In this document: positions 52,434-61,700 of the stretch, piece after piece
Layout of the letters: every line of letters begins with the position of its first letter
Position numbering within the stretch: position 1 is the first letter of the stretch
Source of the DNA: an uncultured Dehalococcoidia bacterium
GTDB taxonomy: Bacteria; Chloroflexota; Dehalococcoidia; Bin125
NCBI GenBank assembly: GCA_958295515.1
Contig: CATQGW010000001.1
Coordinates: 1-64,000, forward strand
DNA length: 64,000 bases
Reading direction: 5' to 3'
Notes under the pieces: model-generated
What the model was told of the DNA's origin: nothing
The model's database searches: none
The model's input: only the letters and a program-made list of their open reading frames with translations
Position numbers and translations under genes: made by a program

Positions 52434-53744
52434 ATGGCGCTGCGTGACGTTTTGGACCGTGCGCGGTCGAACCCCGGAACGGGGAGCGAAGAGGGCGCCA
52501 AAGTGCAGATCGTTCTGCCGATCCTGGGTGCCTTGGGATGGGACTTCACGGACCCGAAACAGATGGAGTTCGAATACACGGTTGGCACCCGGCGGCAGCG
52601 CGGCCAGGTCGACATTGTGCTGCGCGGGGCTCGCGGTGGGAACGTCGCCCTGATCGAAGCCAAGGCTCCCGGCAAGAATCTCAACGAGTTTGTCGAACAG
52701 CTGATGGAATACGCATTCAACGACAGCGCCGGCATCTGCGTGCTGACGACCGGTTTCCTTTGGTGGTTCTATCTGCCTCGTGCAGACGGGACGCCCAGCG
52801 AACGGCGCTTCGCCGTCCTGGACATCAAGGAGGATCCGATTGAGCAACTGGCTGACGATTTTGAGACCTACTTGAGCAGGTCGGCTCTGTTGGATCGCTC
52901 AGCTCACAGCCGCGCGCAGCAGGCGTTGGAAGCAGGACGTAAAGCAGAACTCCTGCTCACGGAGATACCGCAGGTGTGGAACAAGATGTTGCAAGAGCCG
53001 GATCATGACTTGATTCAGCTCATTGAGCAGCGCGTCTTTCGCGCTGTCCGCCTACGCCCATCGCCCGAGCAGATCGCCGCAGTTCTTCGCGGTGATGCAC
53101 CACTGCCCACTCTGTCGCCTGCCCCATCACCATCTCCTCCACTTGGTCCCCGCTCGTCCCGCCGGAGGCCAACGTCTATCAAGGCAACTGCTATGGACTA
53201 TCTGCAATCTCGCGCGCCTGATTCCGTACACATCAATGATATCCTTACCCACCTCCAGTCACTTAACCGCGCGCCCACTGGCCAATCGCCGCGTACCTCG
53301 TTGAACACAACGTTGTATAGGGTTGCGAAAGACGGAGAGATCGAGGCTGTTGGCAGAGGATTGTGGCGTGCGACTCGCGCGCAGTCCGGAGTCAGACGCT
53401 CGACTCCAAAACGAGGAAAGCGACAGGCGTCGCGTCGAATCACCGGATACCGATTGTGGGGCATCGATCACGAAACGAACATGTGGAAGAGCATGTTGGG
53501 TGGTGTCGCCGCCGAAGTCTACCGAAAACATCCCGACGAGTTCCATCGGGCGTTGTCGCTCCGCGGTCGCTCGTGGCAATACGTTGCGACGAACCCGGAT
53601 AACATGCGCCGACCGGTGTCGATTCCGAACTCGTCGTACTTTATTGAGACGTCTGCCAATGGATCTCGCGCTACACAGTTGGCACGACAGCTATTGACGA
53701 TGTTCGGCCATGAGGCCGACGACCTCGAGATTTTGTATGACTGA
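52434..53744 (+). CDS. PD-(D/E)XK-type protein with HsdR-N-like domain, winged helix and conserved C-terminal domain
   Basis: 436 residues. Domain 1 (about 1-180) resembles the HsdR N-terminal nuclease: Glu19/Glu20 in the first helix, LGALGWD, then D60 in GQVDIVLRG and E75-x-K77 in VALIEAKAPGK, a full PD-(D/E)XK set. After a Pro/Ser linker, residues 245-315 form a HARE-like winged helix (AMDYLQSRAPDSVHINDILT). Domain 3 (about 330-436: MWKSMLGGVAAEVYRKHPDE) is shared with the paralogue at 53937. A cut or nick of DNA is plausible. Directly followed by a recQ stub, so it was once coupled to recQ. Confidence 0.75.
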   Translation: MALRDVLDRARSNPGTGSEEGAKVQIVLPILGALGWDFTDPKQMEFEYTVGTRRQRGQVDIVLRGARGGNVALIEAKAPGKNLNEFVEQLMEYAFNDSAGICVLTTGFLWWFYLPRADGTPSERRFAVLDIKEDPIEQLADDFETYLSRSALLDRSAHSRAQQALEAGRKAELLLTEIPQVWNKMLQEPDHDLIQLIEQRVFRAVRLRPSPEQIAAVLRGDAPLPTLSPAPSPSPPLGPRSSRRRPTSIKATAMDYLQSRAPDSVHINDILTHLQSLNRAPTGQSPRTSLNTTLYRVAKDGEIEAVGRGLWRATRAQSGVRRSTPKRGKRQASRRITGYRLWGIDHETNMWKSMLGGVAAEVYRKHPDEFHRALSLRGRSWQYVATNPDNMRRPVSIPNSSYFIETSANGSRATQLARQLLTMFGHEADDLEILYD

Positions 53745-53802
53745 TGATCCGCTCGACAGCCTCCTCACCCACTTCGGCTTCGCCGAATTGCGCGCGCTTC
53801 AA
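53737..53802 (+). pseudogene. Stub 1 of a recQ copy
   Basis: ATG 53737 overlaps the nuclease stop. The peptide LDSLLTHFGFAELRALQ corresponds to LLDGLQRNFGFANFRPLQ at the start of intact RecQ (56718). Similarity ends after about 22 residues; the frame then runs into unrelated sequence up to a TGA at 53935. Confidence 0.7.
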
Positions 53803-53936
53803 CATCAGCGGCACCCGCGCACGCCGGATCAACAAGCGCGAGACAGACGCTCAGGCGTGAATGAGTCGCGTCCACTCGCGCGTGGCTGCCAACGATCAGG
53901 GAAGCCCCTTAGAATGCGCGCAAAGGAGGACGGCTG

Positions 53937-55118
53937 ATGGCGCTGCGCGAAACGCTGGCACAGATTCGTTCTCAGCAGGCGAGCGGCGGACTGAGCGCCG
54001 TTCTGCTGCGCGTGATTCAGCCGCTGCTGACCGACTTGGGCTGGGATGTCGGCGATCCGTTCGAGGTTGACCTCGACCACGAGGGTGTGGCTGTCGTGCT
54101 GTCCATTCCTCGCGGCGAGCACACCTCGCTTGCCGATCGGCGACCCGGCCGACCTGGCGTGTACGTCGGTTTCCTGCGATCTGAGCAGCAGTTCTCGGAG
54201 CGTGCGGCATCGCTCGTCTCTGAAGCGGCGCATGACGGTGCGGACCTCTGCGCTCTGACTACCGGACGGATCTGGCATCTCTACGTCGCCAAGCCGATGC
54301 AAGAGCCGGGCGAGTGTCGGTACGCGCAGCTGGATTTGCAGGCCGATCCACCGGAGCGCCTTGCCGAGGATTTCGAGCTGTATCTCAGCCGCGCCGCGCT
54401 CATCGACCAACGGGCCCAACGGAGCGCCGAGCACGCGCTGACGACCCGCCTGAACGCTGAACGAGTGGCTGCCGCGATCCCGACCGTTTGGCGTCGTTTG
54501 CTCGCCGGCCCGGACTCGTTCCTCGTAGAGTACGTGCAAGAGGAAGTCCGTAAAGAGACTGGCTTGCATCCGAGCGCGGAGCAGGTTGGCGATGTGATTC
54601 GCGCAAGCGCAGCCATTGATGTCGGCCATCCACAGAGTGAGCGGCGAACGAATACTGCCCCTGAATTGCGGAAGGAACAGCAGCCGCATACTGGGCCCGT
54701 GATCTCTTCGTCCACTGCCGCTCGCGATCCCGTGGTTCCTGGGGGCTTGTCAATTCGTAGGGACATTCCAATGCGGCCTCAACGGCGTAAGAAAAGACGG
54801 TCGCGTGGCGCAGTCATCGGCTTTCGGATACTCGGCGAAGAGTTCACAGCGAATAGTTGGCGAGAGGTGTGGCTCGGCGTCGCAGAGGCCATGTATAAGC
54901 AGCACACGGCAGAGTTCGAGCGGGCGTTGCAGCTTCGAGGCAGCAAACGGCAGTACATCTCCCGCTCGCCGGAAGACGTGTTCCGACCACAACCAGTCGG
55001 CGACTCGCCATACTTCGCTGACGTCAACTTCAGCTCCAAGAGTTGCTTGCGCCACGCCCGCGATCTGCTGGAACTGTTCGGTTACTACGCAGATGACCTT
55101 GAAGTAATCGAAGAATGA
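53937..55118 (+). CDS. Paralogue of the 52434 gene without nuclease residues
   Basis: 393 residues. It starts like the first copy (MALRETLAQIRSQ against MALRDVLDRARSN) with the same ribosome-site context (GGAGGACGGCTGATGGCGCT against GGAGGGCGGCTGATGGCGCT). LTDLGWDVGDP and LCALTTGRIWHLYV show the shared fold, but the catalytic Asp is lost (GVAVVLSI) and the E-x-K strand reads GVYVGFLR. The winged helix is missing; the C-terminal domain (SWREVWLGVAEAMYKQHTAE) is kept. Probably a structural or sensing partner, or decaying. Also followed by a recQ stub. Confidence 0.72.
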   Translation: MALRETLAQIRSQQASGGLSAVLLRVIQPLLTDLGWDVGDPFEVDLDHEGVAVVLSIPRGEHTSLADRRPGRPGVYVGFLRSEQQFSERAASLVSEAAHDGADLCALTTGRIWHLYVAKPMQEPGECRYAQLDLQADPPERLAEDFELYLSRAALIDQRAQRSAEHALTTRLNAERVAAAIPTVWRRLLAGPDSFLVEYVQEEVRKETGLHPSAEQVGDVIRASAAIDVGHPQSERRTNTAPELRKEQQPHTGPVISSSTAARDPVVPGGLSIRRDIPMRPQRRKKRRSRGAVIGFRILGEEFTANSWREVWLGVAEAMYKQHTAEFERALQLRGSKRQYISRSPEDVFRPQPVGDSPYFADVNFSSKSCLRHARDLLELFGYYADDLEVIEE

Positions 55119-55330
55119 CAACTTGGGCGCGATTGGCGACAGCGATCCACCGCACCACGCGCTCCAGACGCACTTCAGCTTCGACGAGTTCCAGCCTCTC
55201 CAGAGGGAGGTGTCGAACGCTTGTAGGGTGAGTGAGGATGCTGGTGGCTGCCTCAATGTCTCGCTGTCGTCGCAGGAGCGGGCGCAGGCCGAACAGGTGG
55301 GCGGCCGCGCGCGCGCAGGATGCATGGGGC
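55115..55330 (+). pseudogene. Stub 2 of a recQ copy, frameshifted and internally deleted
   Basis: ATG 55115 overlaps the preceding stop. One frame over, ALQTHFSFDEFQPLQREV matches the RecQ N-terminus (GLQRNFGFANFRPLQQEV), and further on LNVSLSSQERAQAEQ resembles LNSSLSPQEAFQVEL near RecQ residue 95. About 60 intervening residues are missing. The fragment ends just before the selenoprotein gene. Confidence 0.65.
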
Positions 55331-55363
55331 GGCAGCTAGCATAGGCGCGAATGGAGGCTGCTC

Positions 55364-56692
55364 ATGGTTCGCCTTGATGATCTGCACCCCGAAGAGGCCG
55401 AGGGCATGCGCCGCGCGGTGGAACGATTCCAGTTCCCCGAGCTGAGCTCGACCCCGTGGGTGACGCCGCCGCCGCTCGCCGAGTCCACGATTGCGTTGGT
55501 CACTTCGGCGGGCCTGCACCGCCGCGGCGACCGACCGTTTCGCTTCGGCGACGCCGGCTATCGGGTGATCCCGGACGACATTGATTTCGCCGAGCTCGTG
55601 CAGACCCAGGTCAGCGTCAACTTCGACCGCACGCACTACCAGCAGGACGTGAACGTGGTGTTGCCGCGTGATCGGTTGCACGAGCTGGCGGCGGCGGGCG
55701 AAGTTGGGGGCGTCTCACCGTGGCACTATTCGGTGCTCGGCTCGAGCCCCAACCCGCTCAACCTGGAGGCGGCGGCGGGCGACATGGCGCAGCGGATGCG
55801 CGATTCGGGAGTCGACAGCGCCATGCTCTCGCCCGTTTGACCGGCCTGCTCAGCCGCCGTCGGCGTGCTCTCACACTTCCTGCAGCGAGCCGGAATCGCG
55901 ACCACCGGGATCAGCCTGATCCGTGAACACACCGAAGTGATCAAGCCTCCGCGCGCGCTCTGGACATCGTTTCCGCTCGGCCGCCCGTTCGGCGTGGCCG
56001 ACAACCCGGACTTCCAACGCGATGTCCTGCGCAGCGCGCTGCGCCTACTCGAAACGGCGCAAGCGCCGACGATCGAGGACTATCCGTTCGACGCTCCGGC
56101 CGGCGCTGCGGCCGGCGTCTGGGCCTGCCCGGTCGCCTTGCCCGAGCCCGACGCGAGCGACTTGGAGCGGGCGCTGCGCACCGAGGTCGACCTGCTCACG
56201 CCCTGGTACGAAGAGACGCGCCGCCGCCGCGGGCGCACGACCGTGGGGATGAGCGGGGCAACGCCCGAAGAGCTCGACGCCGTGGTCGCCTTCGTGATCG
56301 CCTGCGCGGAGGGCGCGGGCTTCGCGGAGGTTCCGCCCGCCGCGGCGGGTCCGAACTGGATCCATGCGATGCCGATCCTGCTGCGCTACGTCGTGGAAGA
56401 CCTGCGCGCGTTCTACCAGGAAGCGGTGGTCTCGCGGCCCGGCGCCGACGCGCCGTCGCACCATGAGTTGCATGCCTGGATTTTCGAGCAGACGGCGCTG
56501 GGACGGGCGCTCACCCAAATCGGTCATCAGATCGCCGCCGCCGGCGATCCTCGCCTGGTTCCGATGCGCGGCTTCATCATCCCCGAGGGCTTCTGGAAGA
56601 GTGGTGTCACCTGGGGCACGCCGCCTGCCGGCGAAAACCCGGTCGCCTTCATCCACCGCGCACAGCCGTACCTGATCGGCGAAGAGGCGTAG
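55364..56692 (+). CDS. GrdB-family selenoprotein with in-frame UGA (Sec159)
   Basis: 442 residues if TGA at 55838-55840 is read as selenocysteine; the frame is otherwise open on both sides. The context MLSPV-U-PAC-SAAVGVLSH forms the U-x-x-C redox motif of the glycine/betaine/sarcosine/D-proline reductase selenoprotein B family, and the following IREHTEVIKPPRALWTSFPL, then GRPFGVADNP, is typical of that family. The first part (VNFDRTHYQQDVNVVLPRDR) and the length also fit. ATG 55364 has GGAGG seven bases upstream. No other Grd or Prd subunit is near, so the substrate is open. Needs selA, selB, selC and selD elsewhere in the genome. Confidence 0.85.
55838..55893 (+). promoter_or_regulatory. 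Candidate bacterial SECIS element
   Basis: Downstream of the UGA, AGC-CGCC (55852-55858) pairs with GGCG-U-GCU (55862-55869), leaving loop GUC at 55859-55861 and one bulged U at 55866. The loop lies 18 bases after the UGA, in the range used by SelB. CCGGC at 55841-55845 can also close with GCCGG at 55889-55893. A GU-containing apical loop and a bulged U are known bSECIS traits. Confidence 0.65.
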
Positions 56693-56717
56693 GTTCGCTG
56701 CCAATGCGGGGGACAGT

Positions 56718-58691
56718 ATGAGTGAGCACGTTGCGGCGTCGCCCGATGAACTGCTGGACGGACTGCAACGGAACTTCGGCTTCGCCAACTTCCGCCCGCT
56801 CCAGCAAGAGGTGATCGAGCACCTCCTCGGCGGCGGCGACGCGCTGGTACTGATGCCGACGGGCGGCGGGAAGTCGCTCTGCTACCAGCTGCCGGCGCTG
56901 CTTTCGGAGGGGTTGACGTTGGTCGTGTCGCCGCTGATCGCGTTGATGCAGGATCAGGTGCGGTCGCTGCAGGCCAACGGCGCGGCGGCGGATTATCTGA
57001 ACAGCTCGCTCTCTCCGCAGGAGGCGTTTCAGGTCGAGCTGAGCGTACGGCGCGGGCGTACGCGGCTGCTCTACGTCGCGCCGGAGCGGCTCAACACAGA
57101 CGCGTTCGCGGCGCTGCTGGCGGCGCGCCCGCCCGCGCTGATCGCGATCGACGAGGCGCACTGCATTTCGCAGTGGGGGCACCAGTTCCGCCCCGACTAC
57201 CGCCAGCTTTCGCAGCTCACGGAGCGCTTCGCCGATGTGCCGGTGGCGGCGCTGACCGCGACAGCCACGGAACGGGTGGCGGCGGACATCGTGCAGCAGC
57301 TGGGGCGGCCGGCGATGAACACCTTTCGCTCGGGCTATAACCGCCCCAACCTCACCTACCGGGTGGTGAACAAGAAGCATTCCACGGAGCGCTTGATCCG
57401 CCTGCTGCGCCGCGATCCGGAGTCCTCAACCATCGTCTATTCGCTGCGCCGCGCGGACACGGAGACGGTGGCTGAGCGCCTACAGGCCGCAGGGATCAAC
57501 GCGCTGGCCTACCACGCAGGACTAAGCAGCGACCAGCGCACGGAAGCGCAGGAGCGCTTCGACCGCGACGCGGTGCCGGTCATTTGCGCCACCGTGGCGT
57601 TCGGGATGGGCGTGGACAAGCCCGATGTGCGGCGCGTGATTCATCTCGATATGCCCGAATCGATTGAAACGTATTACCAGGAGACGGGACGCGCCGGCCG
57701 CGACGGCGATCCCGCCGAATGCATCCTCTTCTATACCCCGGGCGTGTGGTACCAGCGCAAGTATTTCATCGACCGGCTGGAAGACGATGACGAGCGCGCT
57801 CGCGCCTTCCAGCGGCTGCGGCAGATGATGAACTACTGCGAGCTGTCGTCCTGCCGCCGCGGGGTGCTGCTGCGCTATTTCGGCGACACCCCGCCGCAAG
57901 ACAACTGCGGCGGCTGCGACAACTGCCTCGAAGACGGCGATCCGACCGAAGCGCAGGAGGGCGATGCACCGCCGCGCCAAATCGCCGGGCCGAACATCGA
58001 TGAGCCGCGCAGTGCGGCTGTTCGCACATCGAACGCGCCGTCGACGCTTTCCGAATTGAATGAAGCGGACCGCGCGTTGTTCGAGCGCCTGCGCGAGGTG
58101 CGGCGCGATCTGGCGCGGGCGGAGATGCAGCCGCCCTACATCGTCGCCTCGGACCGGGCGCTGCGGGCCCTGGCGCAGGCGCGCCCGCGCACGATCGGCG
58201 AGTTGTTGCAGGTACATGGTTTCGGTCCGGCCAAAGTGGAGCGTTACGGCGCCGATCTGCTGGCGGTGATCGAGGCGGCGGCGCCGCCCGAACCGGGCGA
58301 CGCGGGCCAGATGGCGCTCGCGCCGCAGCCCCCCGCGCCCGCCGCGCCGGCAACAGAGCCGCCGTCCGACGAGGCAGTGCTGGAGAGCTGGGAAACCACG
58401 CTCAAACTCTGGCGCGAGGGTTGCAGCATACTGGCGATCGCAGAGCGGCGAATCATCTCTCCGCAAACAGTGCTAACCCACCTGGCCACGGCGATGCGTA
58501 ACGGAGAAGCGGTAGATCTGCGCGACGAGTTGCCGCGCGGCGATCGGCTGGGCAAAATCCGCGTCGCATTGACCGACAGCGACAGCCTGAGCGCCGCCCA
58601 CGAGCGCCTGGGCGGCCGCTATTCGCGCTACGAGCTGCACGTGGTGCGTCTACACCTCGAGTCGCAGTCGGGCGGCGAAGCGCGGCAATGA
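56718..58691 (+). CDS. recQ: RecQ DNA helicase
   Basis: 657 residues. Walker A LMPTGGGKSLCYQLPALLSE, AIDEAHCISQWGHQFRPDYR, AALTATATERVAADIV, YQETGRAGRDGDPAEC, zinc-binding Cys (CELSSCRRG and CGGCDNC), an HRDC domain (RALRALAQARPRTIGELLQV) and a C-terminal helix-turn-helix (LWREGCSILAIAERRIISPQ) as in longer RecQ forms. It unwinds DNA 3' to 5' in recombination and fork repair. Two stubs of its N-terminus upstream show that this gene was duplicated together with the nuclease-like genes. Confidence 0.95.
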   Translation: MSEHVAASPDELLDGLQRNFGFANFRPLQQEVIEHLLGGGDALVLMPTGGGKSLCYQLPALLSEGLTLVVSPLIALMQDQVRSLQANGAAADYLNSSLSPQEAFQVELSVRRGRTRLLYVAPERLNTDAFAALLAARPPALIAIDEAHCISQWGHQFRPDYRQLSQLTERFADVPVAALTATATERVAADIVQQLGRPAMNTFRSGYNRPNLTYRVVNKKHSTERLIRLLRRDPESSTIVYSLRRADTETVAERLQAAGINALAYHAGLSSDQRTEAQERFDRDAVPVICATVAFGMGVDKPDVRRVIHLDMPESIETYYQETGRAGRDGDPAECILFYTPGVWYQRKYFIDRLEDDDERARAFQRLRQMMNYCELSSCRRGVLLRYFGDTPPQDNCGGCDNCLEDGDPTEAQEGDAPPRQIAGPNIDEPRSAAVRTSNAPSTLSELNEADRALFERLREVRRDLARAEMQPPYIVASDRALRALAQARPRTIGELLQVHGFGPAKVERYGADLLAVIEAAAPPEPGDAGQMALAPQPPAPAAPATEPPSDEAVLESWETTLKLWREGCSILAIAERRIISPQTVLTHLATAMRNGEAVDLRDELPRGDRLGKIRVALTDSDSLSAAHERLGGRYSRYELHVVRLHLESQSGGEARQ

Positions 58692-58743
58692 CGAAGGCGG
58701 GGTATGTGTCGGCCTCTTGCCACGGGCAGCGATCGTGGCGACT

Positions 58744-58761
58744 CGCGGTCACGAGACCGCG
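58744..58761. terminator. Hairpin at the recQ-lhr convergence
   Basis: CGCGGTC-ACGA-GACCGCG, a perfect seven-base stem overlapping the lhr stop codon, 52 bases after recQ. Possible shared terminator; no U-tract. Confidence 0.4.
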
Positions 58762-61700
58762 GGCAGACCGTTCTGAATCGTGATCTTGCGGTGCAGCCGC
58801 GCCGGGATTTTCGCGCCCGGCAGCAGCACGCCTTGCAGATTGCACGGATCGGCAGCCGCGATCTCCACCGCCGCATCCTCCTCGGCCGGCTTGCGCCGCA
58901 GCGCGCGCAGCTGATCGATCGCCTCGGGCAGCGCGAACTGCTCGCCGATCAAGCCCTGAATGAAGCGTCCGCCGCGGATGTCGCCGCGCGCTTCGAGGCG
59001 GCGCAGCGCGCGCAGGAGGTCGCGCCAGGGGGTTTGCAGCGACTCCCGCGTCATCAGTTCGCGCGAGAGCACGCCGTAGCGGTGGAGCAGAATGCGGGCG
59101 AGCGCCTCCGCCTGCTCATCGGCGAGGGTGGGGTCGGGCTCGTCGGCGACGGTCGCAGGCAGCGGCGCCCAGCGCCCGGCCGGGCCCTCGCCGATGAAGA
59201 CACCTCCGCCGCCGTAGCGGGGCCGCCGCGCGCGCCGCCGGCGCGCGTTCGCCGGACGCGACAGCTGGCGCAGCCCCTGGAAACCGTCGGCGTGCGCCAG
59301 GCCGGCGGCGATCAGCTCGCGCAGCCCGTTCTCCACATCGGTGGCGATCCGCCGCGTGCCGTCGACCAGCTCGTCGAAGAAGAGCGCGCCGCGCTCGCGC
59401 AGCAGGCGGTGGATCGCGCCCGCCGCGCCGTCCAGCTGCTCAATGGGGTCCGGCTCGGGGGGCGGCGTAGAGCGTCCCCGCGCCGCGGGCGGCGGCGCGG
59501 GGCGGCGGGCGGCGGCGAGCAGCGTGCGGAAGTCGCGGCGCAGGGCGAGCGTGATCGGCGTGGCGCGGGAAGGTGATCCGTTGCCGTTCCGCTTGCCGTT
59601 CGAGGGCGGGCGCGGCGTCAGGCGCGCCCAGGTCACGTCGCCGGCCAGGCAGAGCTCGTCCAGCCAGGCCTCGCGGTAGTCGCGCACGCGGCGCGCCAGC
59701 AGATCGCGCTCCCAGGCCGCAGCCGGAGCCTCGAAGCCTTCAAGTCGCTGCACGACCGCGCGCACGCCCGCCTTGCCGCTCAACTGCGTCTCGGGCGTCA
59801 GGTGCTGCCAGCGCAGCAGGAAGCGCAGATAGTGCTGCGCGGAGACGGGCTCGATTTCGGCGCGCAGCCTGCTGATCGTATAGCGGTGAATTCGCGCTAG
59901 CAGGCGGCGGTCGCAGTATTCCTCGATGGGCGCATCGCCATTGCGGGTGGATGCTTCGGGGCTGAACTGGCCGCGCATGATCTCGCCCAGCGCCTCAAGC
60001 TGGCGCAGGCCGTATTCGACATCGTCGGGCGAGAGTCCGCAGCGCCGCCCCAGCTGGTTGGCGGTGATCGGCCCGACCACCTCCATATGCCCACGCGCCA
60101 GACGCACGCGTGCATCCTCGCGGTCGACGACGGAGATCGCCGCGCCCTCAGGCAGTTCGAGCGGCGGACTGACGGCGGCGTTGGGGAAGAGCAGTTGCAC
60201 GGCGGGCAGCTGTTCGGCGGCGAAGCAGATGGCGCGGTCGCCGATCGCCGCGCACGCTGCGCGGCCGGCGTCGATCAGCTCATCGAGCAGCTCGCGGGGG
60301 GCGGGCAGCTGTTCGAGGTTGAGCGCGATCAGGCTGAGCAGCAGGTCGTGCAGCTCTTCCGCGTCGCGGACAGGCGGCGCGGCCTCCTCGCGCACGCGCT
60401 CGATGGCGTCGGCGTCGAGGCGGCCGAGGTCGCGCTGCTGCTCGGGCAGGCTGCGCCGCGTCATCACCGCCCGCGCGCGGCGCTCTTCGAGCGGTGCGTC
60501 GTCGAGGAAGCCGAAGGGATTGACGTTGAGGATGCCCTGGGCCATCGGCGAGGGCGTGACGGTGTCGCGCGCGTGCAGACGGATTTCGCCCGCCTCGACG
60601 CGATCGAGGATCGCTTTGAGGCCTTCGGTGTCCACTGCTTCGTGCAGGCAATCGTCCATCGTCTGCGCGATCAGCGGATGGTCGGGCACCTCCAGCGGCC
60701 CGGCCAGGTTTTCCTGGCAGCCGACCTGCGCGGGGAACACGGCGGCGAGCAGATCGTCGGCGATCATCCGCTGAATGTTGGGCGGCACCTGCTTGCCGCT
60801 GCGCCGCCGCGGGACGGCGAGCGCGCGGGTCGCCGCCCAGCGCCAGCGGGTGTTCCAGAAGGGGGCGTAGAGCACCGCCTGGCGCAGCGACTGTTCGACA
60901 TTGGCGGACTTGAGGTACTCGAACGCCTCATCGAGGGGGAACGATTGGGAGGGACCGAGCGAGAGGATGATCGCCTCTTCGTTGGCGGCGGCCTGCAGCT
61001 CGAAATCGAAGCGCACGCAGAAGCGCTTGCGCAGCGCAAGTCCCCAGGCGCGGTTGATGCCCGAGCCGAACGGCGCGTGGACAACCAGCTGCTGCCCGCC
61101 GGCCTCGTCGAAGAAGCGCTCAAAGACCACATCGGTGTCGGACGGCATGATGCCCAGCGCATCGTTGGCCGAGCCGAGATATTCCAGCACCTGCTCGGCT
61201 GCACCCGCGTTCATTCCGCAGTTGCGCTGCAACCGCGCGCCCGCCCTTTCGAGGTCATCGAGCTGCGCGGCGATATCGCGCCGCAGCTCGCCGACCGCCG
61301 TCGAGAGCTCGATGCTGCGGCCGGGCGCTTCGCCGAGCCAGAAGGGGATCGTGGGCGGCGCGCCGTGTGCGTCCTCCACCCGCACCACGCCCTTGCCCTC
61401 GACGCGGCGAATGCGCCAGGAGGTGGTGCCGAGCAGGAAGATGTCGCCCGCCTGGCTCTCGATCGCGAAGTCCTCGTTGACCGTGCCGATGAACGCGCCC
61501 TCCGGCTCTTTGACCACGCGGAAGTCGCCGGTTTCGGGGATCACGCCGCCGTTGAGCAGCGCGGTCAGCCGCGCCGAGCGGCGCGGGCGCAGCATGCCGT
61601 TGATCCGGTCGCGGTGGATTAACGGACGCGAGCGCCCGCCGCCTTCGCCCACGCCGTTGGCCAGCATGTCGAGCGTCTCCTCGTACGTCTCGCGCGGCAG

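Noticed and set aside
55838-55840. TGA as a nonsense mutation making a pseudogene
   Set aside because: The position is exactly that of selenocysteine in the family, the Cys of U-x-x-C is kept, the downstream frame is intact and a SECIS-like hairpin follows.
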